Part shown: positions 25,041-36,227 of the stretch, in pieces
Numbering within the stretch: position 1 is the first letter of the stretch
How the letters are laid out: every line of letters begins with the position of its first letter
Assembly: GCA_015143295.1 (NCBI GenBank)
Contig: CM026570.1
Span: forward strand, 28,278,445 to 28,342,444
Source: Tetracentron sinense
Taxonomy: Eukaryota; Streptophyta; Magnoliopsida; Trochodendrales; Trochodendraceae
Direction: 5' to 3'
DNA length: 64,000 bases
Position numbers and translations under genes: made by a program
The notes under the pieces: model-generated
Told to the model about the DNA's origin: nothing
Databases searched by the model: none
What the model saw: only the letters and a program-made list of their open reading frames with translations

Positions 25041-25735
25041 AGTGTCGAACACGTTGTGATGTGAATTGTGCTGAACACGTTGTGCTGTGAATAGTGCTGA
25101 ACACGTTCTGCTGTGAATAGTGCTGAACACGTTGTGCTGTGAATAGTGCCGAACACGTTGTGCTGTGAATAGTGCCAAACACGTTGTGCTGTGAATAATG
25201 CCAAACACGTTGTGCTGTGAATAGTGCCAAACACGTTGTGCTGTGAATAGTGCTGAACACGTTGTGCTGTGAACAGTGCTGAACACGTTGTGCTGTGAAC
25301 AGTGCTGAACACGTTGTGCTGTGAACAGTGCCGAACACGTTGTAATGTGAACAGTGCTGAACACGTTGTGCTGTGCACAGTGCCGAACACGTTGTCCGTT
25401 GTGTTGTGCATAGTGCTGAGCTCGTTGTCCGTTGTCTTATGTACAACGTGCCCATTGTTACTGTACAACGTACCCGTTGTTGCTGTACAACGTACCCGAT
25501 GTTGCTGTACAATGTACCCGTTGTCTATTGCACAACGGATGCACAACGAATACGTTATCAGAGCTAGAGCTACGTTATCAAAGTACGTCCTTAGTGCCTT
25601 CCGAGCTACGTCCTTAGTGCATAACCGAGCTACGATTGCTTGCAGGTCCAGACTGTTTTGGCCATATCTTTTGGCTCGTTCGTCCGATTTTGACGATTCA
25701 ACTTGTGTTGGGTTCATACTTCGAAAAGGAACATT
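25041..25735 (-). promoter_or_regulatory. 26-bp tandem array and conserved LTR block (5' LTR)
   Basis: Same organisation as 14281-14960: about 13 units containing AACACGTTGTGCTGTGAA, then ACAACGTACCCGTTGT words, then the conserved block near 25660-25735. Point differences between the two LTR arrays (for example GTAATGTG at 25342) show slow divergence. Confidence 0.7.
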
Positions 25736-25848
25736 TCTGACGGTTCAGAATTTCCAATTTCTTCCTTATTTATTAATTATACCTCTTTAAAGGCAAGATG
25801 GCAACGAAAGTGTCATGCATTAAATGTGAAAAGGTCCGGGGCTCTATA

Positions 25849-26015
25849 AGGGGTAAGTTCGGTAGACTTGATTTAGGCCCGGTAGGCCAAAATCGGATTT
25901 AATCAAAGTTAGGGTTACTAATCAGGGTTAAGGGTCAAACTAACCATAGTTAGGATTGCTAACCACAGCCGAGGGTGACAAGGTTAAGCCTGGTAGGCTG
26001 AGATTGGGCCCGGTA
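25849..26015. repeat. Old repeat segment with CCGGTAGGCC units
   Basis: Continues the CCGGTAGGCYA-bearing repeat seen before G1 (12390-12471) and resuming at 28481. It includes GGCCCGGTAGGCCAAAATCGG-like text that recurs at 28510. Non-coding. Confidence 0.5.
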
Positions 26016-26139
26016 TGTAGTACCCTGAAACTTTTTGTGCCTAATGAACAGTGTTCTTATAGCCAATTGGTCTTTTACATAGTATAATTAATAAATAAAG
26101 AAGAATTTGAAGATTCTAAAACACCAAAAATGTTCCTTT

Positions 26140-26450
26140 TCGAAAGACGAATCTAACGCAAGTTGAATCGTTAAAATCCGACGAACGAGTCAAAAGTTAT
26201 GGCCGAAATACCAAAATAGGATGAAAACTGCAAAAATCTGCAGAGAACCGATCACTATGGTTCGCTCGGTCCAAACAAGCGATTGATTGGTCCAAAACCA
26301 ATCGATCGATATCTATCGACTGGTTAACCTTTTTGTATGGGAAAATATTCCAGAGAGGGTGTTTTCAACCGATCGCTCGCTCAAAAACACTGATCGCTCG
26401 GTTGGGCACCGATCGCTCGGTCATAAGCACTGATCGCTCGGTCTTTCGCA
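26140..26450 (+). promoter_or_regulatory. Conserved LTR block plus ACCGATCGCTCGGTC array
   Basis: The block AACGCAAGTTGAATCGTT is at about 26157-26174, then GACGAACGAGTCAAAAGTTATGG. Words of the type ACCGATCGCTCGGTC and CAATCGATCGATA follow at 26245-26440. No clear TATA follows (GCCTACAAGG at about 26503, where G2 has GCCTATAAGG). Confidence 0.65.
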
Positions 26451-26831
26451 TTTTTGTAGAATTTCTTTAAGGAATTTTTCATCATTTGGGGCATTCTACC
26501 CTTGCCTACAAGGCTTGCTCGTGCAATAAAAGGGTTCATAAACCCTAAGGGCAGCATATTTTGAGAGAAAGGAGAAAAGGGTTTTCCTCCTAGGGTTTCA
26601 ACTTAAGAAAATCAAGGTATTATGAACCCTAGAATCATCATTAAGCTTGGAATTGCTCAAAGCCAAGCCACAAGCTCATGGGGAGTCCTTTTCGAAGCTA
26701 GGGCGGCATTTTCCAAGGTATTCCTCAAAGGGTTTCTTCCCCAATCAAGCATCCTTTAAGCAAGGGTTCTCTTTTTCCAAGTTGGAGGTTTAATCAAGGG
26801 TTTCCATCCAAGATTAAGCTTTGGTTTCAAG

Positions 26832-28051
26832 GTTAGTACACCCTACCAACTCCCTTAGTAATAATCTAGGTTTTCCTTTCAAAAATGATGATCTTGATAA
26901 TGTGTTAACCATTCTTCTTGAGTTATGCTATTCTCCTTAAAATAAACAAGATAAATGAAATGAATGTGTATGTGATGTGTGGGGTAAAGGTGTGAGGTGA
27001 TGGATGCCGTGTGGATGTTATGTGATGGAAAAAGTGGAAGGGTATCCTACAAATAATGAACATACATTGATGTTGATGAAATGTATGCACTAACAAGGGG
27101 AAATGAAATGACTATGAAACGTTGCATGCCATGTGTTTGATTAAATGCATAAATGAGAAATTCCCAAGATTGATGAAGAATAGGCAAATATGAATATGTG
27201 TAGTTCCTCCAATTATGTAACCTTGATCAAATGCCACGTAGATTATCTAAATTCTCACATGCTTATACTATGAATTGAAATGCTATGCACTATCCTTCAT
27301 GTCATACATGTCATCATGGTTACCACAAGTGCTACACACACCCATGCATGCATGCATGAACCGATGATTTTAAAGTACAAGTATTTGAAAGAAATCAACA
27401 AGAACAAGAATGTGATTTACGATAAGCATAATAAAACCGGACATTGGGTCGGTCAAGGGTAGGGTATATCCCTTGGATATGTCATACCTGGCTCATAAGG
27501 AAAACAAGCATGATTGATAAAGCCGGACATCGGGCCGGTCAAGGGTAGTGCATATCGCAAGATATGTCATACTTGGCTCACAAGAAAATAAGAAAACAAG
27601 ACAAGGAGGTTGGTGTACCTTTTCTATATATATATATATTGCTAAAGGGAATTTACATTCCCGGCTCGCCTCAAGGGCACTAACTTCTGGCTCACAAGTA
27701 TACAAGCAAGAACATGTCAAGAACATGACAAGAACAAGCATGACAGGTGAGATTCCCACGATGTAAGAACTTGACAAGAATAAGTTTTAACACGACAAGC
27801 AAGTTTTGTAAAACAAGAAAAGCTATTTTCAAGAAAAAGCATGATTTTTAAATATGGGTTTTATCGGAGTTTTTGCATTCATTCAAGCATGTCAAGATTA
27901 TCACATTTCTTTACTTACTGCTATTTGTTATATGCTGCTACTATTGCTTTAGATTGAAATGATGCATTATATTTCGTTGCTTTTGCTATGGTTAGCTAGT
28001 AGCTTGTACTCGGTGAGTATTCCATACTCAGCCGTACTTTTATGTCGGCAG
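26832..28051 (+). other. Possible LTR leader intron (low confidence)
   Basis: TTTCAAG|GTTAGTAC at 26831/26832 and TATGTCGGCAG|GT at 28051/28052 form a donor-acceptor pair of 1220 nt. Similar pairs exist in the LTRs at 31749 (32645-33784), 36228 (37465-38798) and the G2 3' LTR (61786-62927). Donor consensus is GTNRRTAY. No transcript evidence; the acceptor has only a short pyrimidine tract. Confidence 0.3.
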
Positions 28052-28197
28052 GTGCACGAGTCCCTTTTGATATTTGTGCTCCGGGTCCTTGGGTTGAGGA
28101 GGACTACGGCGAGGAAGAACCATATGAAGAGTCGGTAGTTGAGCCTCAGGTCGAGGCGAGGGACTTAGACCATTGGCCCCACGGGGGTGATTATTGA
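28042..28197 (+). CDS. LTR-encoded 51-aa acidic microprotein
   Basis: MSAGARVPFDICAPGP, then WVEEDYGEEE and an acidic stretch ending HWPHGGDY. The PFDICAP part matches the ORFs in the LTRs at 12770 and 33775; WVEEDYGEE is the shared core. The upstream SIPYSAV motif is in another frame here. Unknown function. Confidence 0.45.
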   Translation: MSAGARVPFDICAPGPWVEEDYGEEEPYEESVVEPQVEARDLDHWPHGGDY

Positions 28198-28237
28198 GTG
28201 AGAGAGAGTTGCGAGATTTCTCATTTTGTATTTTGAT

Positions 28238-28255
28238 AGGTGGGCATGTCCACCT
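28238..28255 (+). other. LTR hairpin, AGGTGG/CCACCT stem
   Basis: AGGTGG-GCATGT-CCACCT lies about 40 bp after the microORF stop. Same stem and loop as in G2 (55687, 63098). Confidence 0.55.
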
Positions 28256-28480
28256 TTGACTTGATGTATTATGTATATGTTTATTTGGAATACTGTTTTG
28301 AGTTATAGAAGAAAAGAAAAAGTTAGTTCACCCTTCTGCATTCATAAAATAGCTTCCACGCTCTGTTTAATGTTATTATTATGTTCTGTTTACCTTATTC
28401 AATACAAGATGGTTTAACAGGTACGAATAGTCACCTCTAAAGTATCCCTTAACTCCTAGGGGGTATTTTGGGGCGTGACA

Positions 28481-28600
28481 CAGTAGGCCAAGGGTGAGCC
28501 CGGTAGGCTAAGGGATTTATGCCCGGTAGGCCAAAATCGGATTTAACCGAAGTTAGGATTGCTAACCGGAGTTAAATGGGAAAGGTTGTAGGCCAAGTAA
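28481..28600. repeat. Old repeat segment with CCGGTAGGCTA units
   Basis: Third piece of the repeat that hosts G1 and the 26016 solo LTR. It ends at 28600, where the 3' LTR of copia element A begins. Confidence 0.5.
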
Positions 28601-30004
28601 TGACCCTAAAGGGGGGGTGAATAGGGTCTATGGCATATTTAAAATAATTTTTGGATTCTAAATCCAAGATGTGAAATTAAAGAATATTTGCAACACAAGA
28701 TTAAATAAACAAAGTACTGAAAGTAAATAAGAAGAGTTAGAAGGAGCAAACACAAGAATTTGTTCACGAGGTTCAGCAATCTAGCCTACTCCCCGCCTCA
28801 AGCTGGAGCTAAAGGATTCACCACGATTCCTTAATCGTATAGAATCCTTCATGGGTGGAGTCTAAACCTCTATAATCTATCTTATAGGTCGAGATATTAC
28901 CTTTACAAGCTCTCCTTTAGGCCGAGCTAAGACTTTTCAAGAGCAGCTCTCTCTCTTGATAAAAATTGAAGCTTGAACTTCAGTGTAAGAATCCTAGATT
29001 CTTGACTAATTCTCAGAAAATGAGTTTGGATTTGAAATCTGAAATAAATAGCTCCTTGATTGAGCTGGATAAGAGTAAAGTACAAAATCTAACAAAGTCT
29101 CTTAGAAGAGAATGGAGTTTAATGAGCTCAAGAGAGATTTGGGGATTTTCTATGAGTGTGAGTAAGTGAGAAATCAAAGCAAGTGAATAAATTGTTGATT
29201 AGAGTTATTACACTGATCAAAAGTTATATGTGGTTCATAAATGAACTCCTTTTAAAGCTCTTGATCCAATCTAGCCGTTGATAAGCATTAAATGCATTTT
29301 AGCCCATAGAAAACTAGCCGTTATAACGATTTTTTCAGTTTCAGGCTTGGATTCGTTGACGAAGTGGGGTTCCCACTTGAATTTGTCACCGTATTATAGA
29401 GACAGTAGCCAAATGAACTTTTACTGTCATGACTTTGTCACCGAATTCAAACTACTCTGAGAATTCATCAACGAATTTAGAACAATTTTTCTGAATTTTG
29501 TCTTGGATTAGATCAATATGATGGGATTGATTTCCTAGGTCAATTAACTATCTTTTAACATGATTTTATCAATCCTTAGAGTTATATAATGATTATCAAA
29601 AAGTTTCCTAGGCTCCTATGATCAATCTATGTCTTGAGCTTTCAACTTACCATTCTTTTGAGGACTTTTTACATTAGTCCTAGGTACTCTTAACAGAAGA
29701 TAAAATTACATTTGAAGCATCTAGAGAGTTGATCTTGACTTGTCTTGGGTCTTGTGATACGCTTTTGTCTTCAGGGACCCGACTTGGACTATGGTCTTAT
29801 CTTGAGTCTTCAATTGTATACTTTGAGTTGATCTTCCTCTTGGTTAATTTTCATCATTTTTCATGATTGGAGTGCTAGCAACTTTGTATTCTGAAATTGT
29901 TCAAGCACTTTAAACAAGATTATTAGTACCACATTTTTCATTTCATTATTGTGTTATTATCAAAATTAGTAGGGGTACCCAAGGTTGTAACCTTGAGGCT
30001 AACA
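28601..30004 (-). repeat. 3' LTR of copia element A
   Basis: 1404 bp, TGACCCTAAAG on the left and GAGGCTAACA on the right (plus strand), abutting the PPT. Related to, but clearly diverged from, the element B LTR (43192-44386). Contains TTCGTTGACGAA-type words at 29345-29480. Confidence 0.85.
29345..29480 (-). promoter_or_regulatory. TTCGTTGACGAA word array in copia A LTR
   Basis: Words ATTCGTTGACGAAGTGG, TTTGTCACCGAATTC and TTCATCAACGAATTT recur. The same word class occurs in this element's pol-env spacer (35215-35450) and in the gypsy solo LTR at 45818 (47605-47690). Confidence 0.55.
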
Positions 30005-30018
30005 ATCTCCCCCATTTT
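30005..30018 (-). other. Polypurine tract of copia A
   Basis: The minus strand reads CAAAATGGGGGAGAT directly before the LTR start TGTTAGCCTCAAGG. Confidence 0.85.
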
Positions 30019-30584
30019 GATGTTGACATAATAATGTAATGAGATAAAATTGAGCTCCCCCTCAAAATATGTTTTTCATAAAAACTTTGAGGTTAGCTCC
30101 ACCTAAACATATGCATTTATAAACAGATAACAAAATTTTACTTGGCTGCATATTTTAGATATTTCACCTTGTTTAAATACCAAGAGAAGTTCTACAAAGA
30201 TAAGTTTCAAGTTCAATTTTTAACATGTTCAATAAGATAATTAAAATTAAATTGAGAAGTAAGAGAAGAATTTATGAAAAAATTCCACGAACCAACCTTT
30301 TTGCGAGACTACTATTCCATGATATGTACTTGGATAAGTTTTAATTTAGAATTTTGAACCAAGATAAGTTCCTTAAAGATAAACAAAGAGAATTTGAGAT
30401 ATGTACTGCCAAAGATGCAAAAAAAGATAACATGATTCTCATTTCATTTCATGAGAAGGTATGTAATTTCATTGCATGTTCAAATTTGCTGCATATCAGT
30501 TTGTCATTTCATTTCATAAAAATTCAAATTTCATTACAACCATTCTCCCCCTATGTCAACTTCAAAAAAATGACACTAAAAGAA

Positions 30585-31748
30585 CTACAGTCCATCTTTT
30601 TTCTGCTTCTTCAAGAGGTCTGCAACCTTCTTGAAGACATCTTCTGATGGGCCTGCTTCTTCATTTCCTTGAGATTTTTGAACTTGCTCTTCTTCTTCAA
30701 CCACTTCATCTGCATCTCCACCTGAGTTGTTGCTACTGGAGACTTCATTAGAGGAGGGAGGAATGGAGTGAAGTTTGGAGAATTTTGGAGGCTTAGTCTT
30801 TACCACTCGAAAGGTTTGCTATTTCAATTTAGAGGTGCCAAGCTTGAGCTGGTTCACATCCTTGGCCATTTGGATCATTACAGTGGCTTGATGATCAAGA
30901 TGGGAAGTCATCCTTTAAATGGTTGGACCTTGACTTTTAAGGTGCTTCTCTGTTACCTCAATTTTCCCTTTCATCACTGTAATTAGCCCATTGACTTCAA
31001 TTCCTTGCTCAGAGGCATCAATGGAATTTCTCTCTATTAGGGCTAGAGCTGAGTCTACCCTATTCTTGGTTGTATTCAGTGAAATCTCAATTTCACCCAA
31101 CCTAAGTTCTATTGATGCTAAAATGTCTTGAACCTCTTGGGGGATGCTATCCATCCTAGACTGAAGAGCTAAAAGCTGAGCTGAGCTGGTTGCCTGGAGA
31201 CTCTGAATGGACTCTCTGGTCTCTAACTAAAGGGTGACCATACTAGCTCTAATCTCTGACATGTAGCCAAGCATAGAAGCTCTCATCTCCTCTTGAAATT
31301 TCTGCTGGCTCATCCTCATTTCTAATTGGAATTGTTTCATACTAGAGGCCATAGAAGTGATCTGGCTAGCCATGAGACTCATGCTCTCCTCTGATGCAGC
31401 TGCCCTGCTAGGACCCTTCAAGAAGTGACCAAATTCCTCATGGTGAGGAGGCACTTGTCTATGAGAGCTATCTGGAATCTCTCCAGCATCTATGAAATCA
31501 AACCACTCTGGCATCTCATCCCGAGGGTGCTACTCACCCTGTAGCTCATCTGCTGGGGCTGAGTCTGGCTACTCCTCAGCCTGAAACTCATTTGACTCTA
31601 GCCCTGGCTGCTGCTCAGCCTGAAACTCATCTGCTAGGGCTGAGGCTGTTGCTAGGACTGCTGAAGAAGAAGTCACATAGGGAGTAGTAGGAGGGATGGA
31701 TGGAGTAGATGATGGAAGAGTAATAGGAGCTGAAGAATCAGGAGCAAG
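30585..31748 (-). pseudogene. Copia A env-like ORF, C-terminal part
   Basis: Minus-strand pieces in shifting frames: a P/S/T-rich linker (SSTPSIPPTTPYV) at the solo-LTR boundary, FDFIDAGEIPD, and a long helical heptad-like part (SQITSMASSMKQFQLEMRM, then IELRLGEIEISLNTTKNRVD) predicted coiled coil. An acidic stretch and the basic terminus EDVFKKVADLLKKQKKDGL complete it. The same terminus ends the element B ORF (EDIFSKVAGFIKKQNKDGL). These ORFs sit where retroviral env would be. I see no signal peptide or membrane segment, so env is a positional name only. Stops and frameshifts make it non-functional. From here to the PPT (30021-30584) nothing is recognised. Confidence 0.7.
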
Positions 31749-31999
31749 TGTAAAACCCCAGAACTTTTGCCCATGTATTGGGAACTGCACCAAGGCTTTA
31801 GGCTATTGTAATCTTCCATTTATATGAAATGAGAAATCTTAAAGAACTCTAAGTATTAAAAGTGGGATTTCTTAAGTCGGATATGTTAAAAATCTGGGTT
31901 ACTGAACTCCATTTATGGATCAGTTAACTTTAAGGGCAATTTTGTTAACAAATAAAGAGGAATTTTAAAATTCTAAAATACCAAAATGTTTATTTTTGA

Positions 32000-32370
32000 A
32001 TGACGAATCCAACGCAAGTTGAATCATCGAAATCTGACGAACAAGTAAAAAGTTATGGCCGAAATACGAAAACGGGAAAATCTGAAAAATTTCTGCAAGA
32101 GTTACAAATGATCGTACAGACCCTACGAACGATCGTAGGTGAGCTACGATTGATCGTAGAAAATCTACGATCGATCGTAGAGTTTCAGAAATGGAAAAAA
32201 TCTCGGTAACGTTTACGGTTGATCGTAGAGAACTTACGATCGATCGTAGAATTCCAAATGGCCAAAACTCTCTGTAAATGTTACGATCGATCGTAGAAAT
32301 TTACGACCGATAGTAGAAAGTTACCATCGATCGTAGAGAACCTACAACCAATCGTAGGTTGCGAACCCAG
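32000..32370 (+). promoter_or_regulatory. Conserved LTR block plus CTACGATCGATCGTAG array
   Basis: Block AACGCAAGTTGAATCATC at about 32010-32027. Words ACGATCGATCGTAGA and variants follow at 32105-32365, ending about 45 bp before the TATA box. The palindrome is shared with the solo LTR at 19460 although the rest of the LTR differs. Confidence 0.7.
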
Positions 32371-32409
32371 AATTTTATTTCGGGATTTCTAGGGTTTCTA
32401 CCATTGGCC

Positions 32410-32417
32410 TATAAATA
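32410..32417 (+). promoter_or_regulatory. TATA box of solo LTR
   Basis: TATAAATA in GGCCTATAAATAGGGGGCC, just downstream of the word array. Confidence 0.7.
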
Positions 32418-33774
32418 GGGGGCCTCTTGGGGGGTTTATGGTTTACCCTAAAACTAAAGAAGACCTCAGAGACATTAGAGAAGAAGAAGAGAGGAGAGAA
32501 TGGGGATTTGCCAAGAGGGTTTGAGATTGAAAGAGAAGGAGATCAAGATCAATGGTGATCTTCCCCAAATCTAGCAAGAGGGTTTCTACAAGCTCAGTAA
32601 CGACTCCATTCACGATTGTGAGGGTTTTTCCTCATCTATTGAAGGTCGGTACCTCTATTCCCCAATTTGTCATGTTTTCTTTCCTTTATTACTTGTGTGC
32701 TCTAATTTTCTTACTTTTCCCAAAATATTTACATGATATGTGATGAATCCCATAAGTAGATGATGAACTTGGATAATTGATGATATGGATGGTTGAAATG
32801 TGATGAGAAAATGAAAAGGGTATTTTATTCATAATAAACACACTTGAGATGTTGAACGAAATAAACTTTACTCGCTTTCTAGAATTATATGATTGTAGAT
32901 TTACTCGCTTTCTAGAATCGCATGATAGTAGATTTACTTGCTTTTAATTAATTGTTGCCTTGCAATGCTATATTCAATTATTCCATGTTGTGAATTGTAC
33001 GCGAACCACGAGCATGACATGTAGGTTATGAATTAGGATTTTTCAAGCATGAACACCGAGTTTTGATTTAAAGGAACAAGAATAAAATGACTCGATTCAC
33101 GAACACCATGACAAGGCCAAATGTAAGGGTTGGTAAAACGGTGGGGCATATCCTTGAGTATGTTTTGCCGAGTTTTTCACAAGGTCAAGCAAGATGTTAG
33201 TGCGCCTTTCAAGCATGTATGTTTCCATGAAGGGTGCTTGCACCTGACTTCAAGTTGCTTCTATTGCATTTTCACTAAAAGGAGTTTATACTCCCGACGT
33301 CAAGTAGTTTGACATGATTTCACTTAAGGGAATTTACACTCCTGACTTCAAGTAGTTCAAGGGCACTAACATCCCAAGCATGCATGACAAGCAAGCATGT
33401 TTAATTTCAAGCAAGCAAGCAAGCATATGCATACTCATGTCATGACAAGCATACGTGCATTCGCATTCATGTTCATGCAAGCAAGTTTTTACAAGTACAT
33501 GACAAGAAACAAGACATAACATGACAAGTGACAAGACAAGTTTTCCAAGCATGAAAACATGATTTAAAAATTTGATTAACCAAACAAGACAAGTACACGA
33601 TGATTTACCGAGGTTTCACCGACCATGATTTCAAGCATGTATGAATATCAATTGCTTGTTGTTCTATTTAATATTATTGCTTTGGTTATGGTTATCATTA
33701 TTATACGTGGTTTCTATGACTTGTTGGTTAGTAGTAGGTACCCGTTGATTATTCCATGCTCAACCGTACTTTTG

Positions 33775-33900
33775 ATGTCGGCAGGTACTAGTGGAGCAAC
33801 TGCTCCTTTTGATATATGTGCTCCCTGTCCATGGGAGGAAGAGGAGTACGTCGAAGAGGTACCTCAGGAGGATCCTCGCCCCGGTGATGGGGACTATTGA
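33775..33900 (+). CDS. LTR-encoded 41-aa acidic microprotein
   Basis: MSAGTSGATAPFDICAPCP, then WEEEEYVEE and the ending PRPGDGDY. A longer in-frame ORF from 33625 adds a strongly hydrophobic stretch (LFNIIALVMVIIII) that could be a membrane segment. That extension is not kept in frame in all sister LTRs, so its reality is uncertain. Core and position match the other LTR microORFs. Confidence 0.45.
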   Translation: MSAGTSGATAPFDICAPCPWEEEEYVEEVPQEDPRPGDGDY

Positions 33901-33963
33901 CCTAGTTAGGTTTTGGTAGTTGACATCGAGCGTATGTGAGGGGGTTATACTTGTATATTTTGC

Positions 33964-33979
33964 GGTGGGCATGTCCACC
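33964..33979 (+). other. LTR hairpin, GGTGG/CCACC stem
   Basis: GGTGG-GCATGT-CCACC, about 60 bp after the microORF stop. Same loop as in G2. Confidence 0.55.
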
Positions 33980-34173
33980 CTATCTTTTGGATGTTGTGCA
34001 TAACTTGGGATACTTGTTTATATATAGACTAGATAGATGTTTTGCTTCCGTTGTGTCCTGTATTCGCTTCCGCTATTGCATGCTCTGACTCGTTTGCAGG
34101 ATGGTTTATCAAGTCATGTCAAGTCTCATCCAAGATTCACTCTAACTCCTAGGGTGGGTCTTGGGGCGCAACA

Positions 34174-35083
34174 GGAAGGATAGAGGACAGAGAGGTAGAA
34201 GGTTTAGGAGTTCATACCTTCTGGGTTTCGTCCAAAATATAGCCCATCCTTTGGATGGTGGCTTTGCTATAAATGGAAGAGTCATCTGCAATGACAAAAT
34301 CAGATTGGGAAGAGAAGGGTACATTGAAATGTCTAAAGATCTTGGTCAAGGCTTGACCATAAGGAAGATACCCTGATTTTCTTTTAAAGGCATCATTCAT
34401 ACAGTGGACAATGAGGTAAGATAAATCAATAGGTGTGGAGATTAAGATGCATCACATGAGGAACACATCAAAGTAGGTGAGATACTCCCTATCACTAGCC
34501 CTAGGCACTAGATTGTATGTTATGATGTGGTGGATGAGCCTAGAGGTCAAGGTGAGGTCCTTGACTTTAGGTAGGAAAGGGGTAGAGAAATCTTGCTTGA
34601 TGCACACATCTTGAGTGCTTCTATCACATCAAATCCATCATGCTTGATCCATTGACCATTCACAAAGGTTTGAAGTGAGCATTGAGAAATTTTTAAGATT
34701 GACTGCAATTGATTTAGATGAAAAGATATATATTTTCCTAAGACAAAAGATGTGATAAGGGATTGGATTAGTCAAAATGGAAGTGAGTGTAGAATAATCT
34801 AACTAATTCAGGAAATATGATTTCGTTAGATTCTAGGAAAGAATCCCACTTAAGGGCAGAAAAGAGAGTTTTGATTTGTTCTAGTCCATAAGTAGATAGA
34901 TTAAGAAAGTTGACCACTTTACCATAAAGAGGGGAACGAGCTAGGTAGAAATTTTCCTTTGAATAGCTTCTCGAACTTGGCCTCTTTGTACTTGACTGGT
35001 ATTGGAGCCGAACTCGTAGCAGGCTCCTTACCCTTGTCTGTGCGTGGCTTCTTCCTCGGAGGCTCCACAGAAGCATTCTTCAT
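34174..35083 (-). pseudogene. Copia A env-like ORF, N-terminal part
   Basis: Starts at an ATG (35083) with MKNASVEPPRKKPRTDKG, a basic leader. After a frameshift it continues as LYGKVVNFLNLS, YGLEQIKTLFSALKW and FPELVRLFYTHFHFD, then decays. Element B has the homologous order (VYGKILDS, LGHICKLFKALGW, FPKLVKLFYSHLHF). This domain resembles a putative plant transposon-associated domain found in copia env-like ORFs and other repeats; the identification is from memory of such proteins, not a search. Confidence 0.65.
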
Positions 35084-35682
35084 CTTTGGAGGTATTCTTA
35101 CAAATTTATGTTTGATTTTAGAGAGATTTGGAAATGATTTGGGTGCTAGAGCAATGGAATAGGAAACTGAGGGAAGGATTTAGGTTTTGAAAAAATCGGA
35201 TTAGGGGGTCTTGATTTATACCCTCGACCTATCTCATCGCCGAATTGGGTTTCAGCCCTGAATTCGTTGCCGAAATTGAGTCAGGAAACTTATTGTTTTA
35301 TTTTCGGATAGACTTCATCAACGAAGTGGATGGACCATCCCATTTCGTCGCCAAATTGAGTACAGAAAACATTCTGTTTTAAAAAATACTCAGTAATTTG
35401 TTGCGGAAATCAAACTCTAGACTGAATTCGTCATCGAATTCAGTACTGAATTTGAAGAAATGATTTTTTTTTTATTTTTCAACCATTTTCCTTAAAACCA
35501 ATGTTTCACTAAAGCATCCAAAAACATCATAAGACATTCAAATCATACTTTTAACATAATCAACCAAGTGTTGACATAATAGTTCAAAGATTTTCATTTT
35601 GATCAAATTCATTAATAAATATGATTAATTTAGCTCATTTAGACTAGCCATCCCTAATTCTCTTCTCAATGTACTAAACCTA
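35084..35682 (-). other. pol-env spacer of copia A with TTCGTTGACGAA words
   Basis: About 600 bp without an ORF. At 35215-35450 it holds CATCGCCGAATTGGG, GAATTCGTTGCCGAAATT, TTCATCAACGAAGTGG, TTCGTCGCCAAATTGAG and ATTCGTCATCGAATTC. This is the same word class as in the element's own LTR. Element B shows the parallel arrangement with a different word. Confidence 0.6.
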
Positions 35683-36227
35683 TTAAATTGAAGGGGTTTT
35701 GGTAAAGATATCAGCGAGCTGATTATTTGTACCCACAAACTGTAAGATAACATCCACATTTTGAACATGATCCCTTATAAAATGGTATCTAATTTCTATG
35801 TGTTTAGTTCTTGAGTGTTGAATGAGATTTTTAGTCGTGCAAATTGCACTTGTATTATCACACTTAATAGGTATTTTAGTATAGAAAAGTTTAAAGTCTT
35901 TTAACTGTTGCTTCATGTACAAAGTTTGAGCACAATAGTGTCCAGCTGCCATATACTCAGCTTCAGCTGTGGATAGGGCCACTGAATTCTGTTTCTTACT
36001 AAACCATGAAACAAGCAAATGTCCTAGAAATTGACAAGTTCCACTAGTGCTTTTTCTATCCACTTTGCATCCAGCAAAGTCTACATCTGAATAGCTTATT
36101 AAGTCAATATTTTTGTCTTTAAGATACCATAAGCCTAAATCTATTGTGCCAAGCAGGTATCTAAAGATTCTTTTCATAGCTGTTCAATGAGATTCTTTTG
36201 GACAGGATTGGAATTTTGCACAGATGT
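35683..36227 (-). pseudogene. pol: Copia A pol: RNase H
   Basis: RNase H domain with YSDVDFAGCKVDRKSTSG, ALSTAEAEYMA, CDNTSAIC and ADIFTK, including the catalytic acidic residues. A one-base insertion in the A-run after FTK (near 35697) changes the last residues, so the conserved PLQ ending moves to another frame. The upstream part is separated by the solo LTR at 36228-39079. Confidence 0.88.

Larger units (their letters stand above)
12472..25848 (-). mobile_element. G1: full-length Ty3/gypsy chromovirus element
   Basis: LTRs of 2601 and 2617 bp bound the element, which reads on the minus strand: 5' LTR 23232-25848, PBS 23216-23227, gag, predicted intron, pol with chromodomain, PPT, 3' LTR 12472-15072. 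The 5-bp flanks are GGGGG (left) and AGGGG (right), an imperfect duplication. The 5' LTR outer end is TATAGAGCCCC instead of TGTAGAGCCCC. A solo LTR at 19460-22468 sits in gag. Apart from that insertion, pol has only two single-base frameshifts, so G1 is among the better preserved elements here. The pol order and terminal chromodomain indicate a chromovirus; Tekay/Del is likely but inferred. Confidence 0.93.
23232..25848 (-). repeat. 5' LTR of G1
   Basis: 2617 bp, nearly identical to 12472-15072. Microprotein ORF at 23530-23649 and hairpin at 23454-23467. The 26-bp array and conserved block are at 25041-25735. Main differences are a 16-bp stretch near 25733 (TTTCTGACGGTTC) absent from the 3' LTR, fewer or more array units, and the mutated outer end TATAGAGCCCC. 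Confidence 0.93.
26016..28480 (+). mobile_element. Solo LTR (gypsy type, G2 family)
   Basis: TGTAGTACCCTGAAAC to GGGGCGTGACA, 2465 bp, flanked by CGGTA (left) and CAGTA (right), a duplication with one transition. The start (ACTTTTTGTGCCTAATGAA) and end resemble the G2 LTRs. No internal domain follows; the older repeat resumes directly. Holds the conserved block, a CCGATCGCTCGGTC array, a possible leader intron (26832-28051), the microORF and the AGGTGG/CCACCT hairpin. Also has a short TA run (27625-27641). Confidence 0.88.
31749..34173 (+). mobile_element. Solo LTR (gypsy type) inside copia A env-like ORF
   Basis: TGTAAAACCCCAGAAC to GGGGCGCAACA, 2425 bp. Flanks are GCAAG and GGAAG, a duplication with one mismatch. 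Env-like coding resumes on both sides on the opposite strand. The LTR has the conserved block, a CTACGATCGATCGTAG array, TATAAATA (32410-32417), the microORF and a hairpin. Its 3' end (CCTAGGGTGGGTCTTGGGGCG) resembles the G1 LTR end. Confidence 0.88.

Noticed and set aside
32000..32209. Frame NPTQVESSKSDE over the conserved LTR block, open in several LTRs
   Set aside because: Conservation is at the nucleotide level in all positions, differences are not biased to third positions, and continuation differs in every LTR. Better explained as a cis element.
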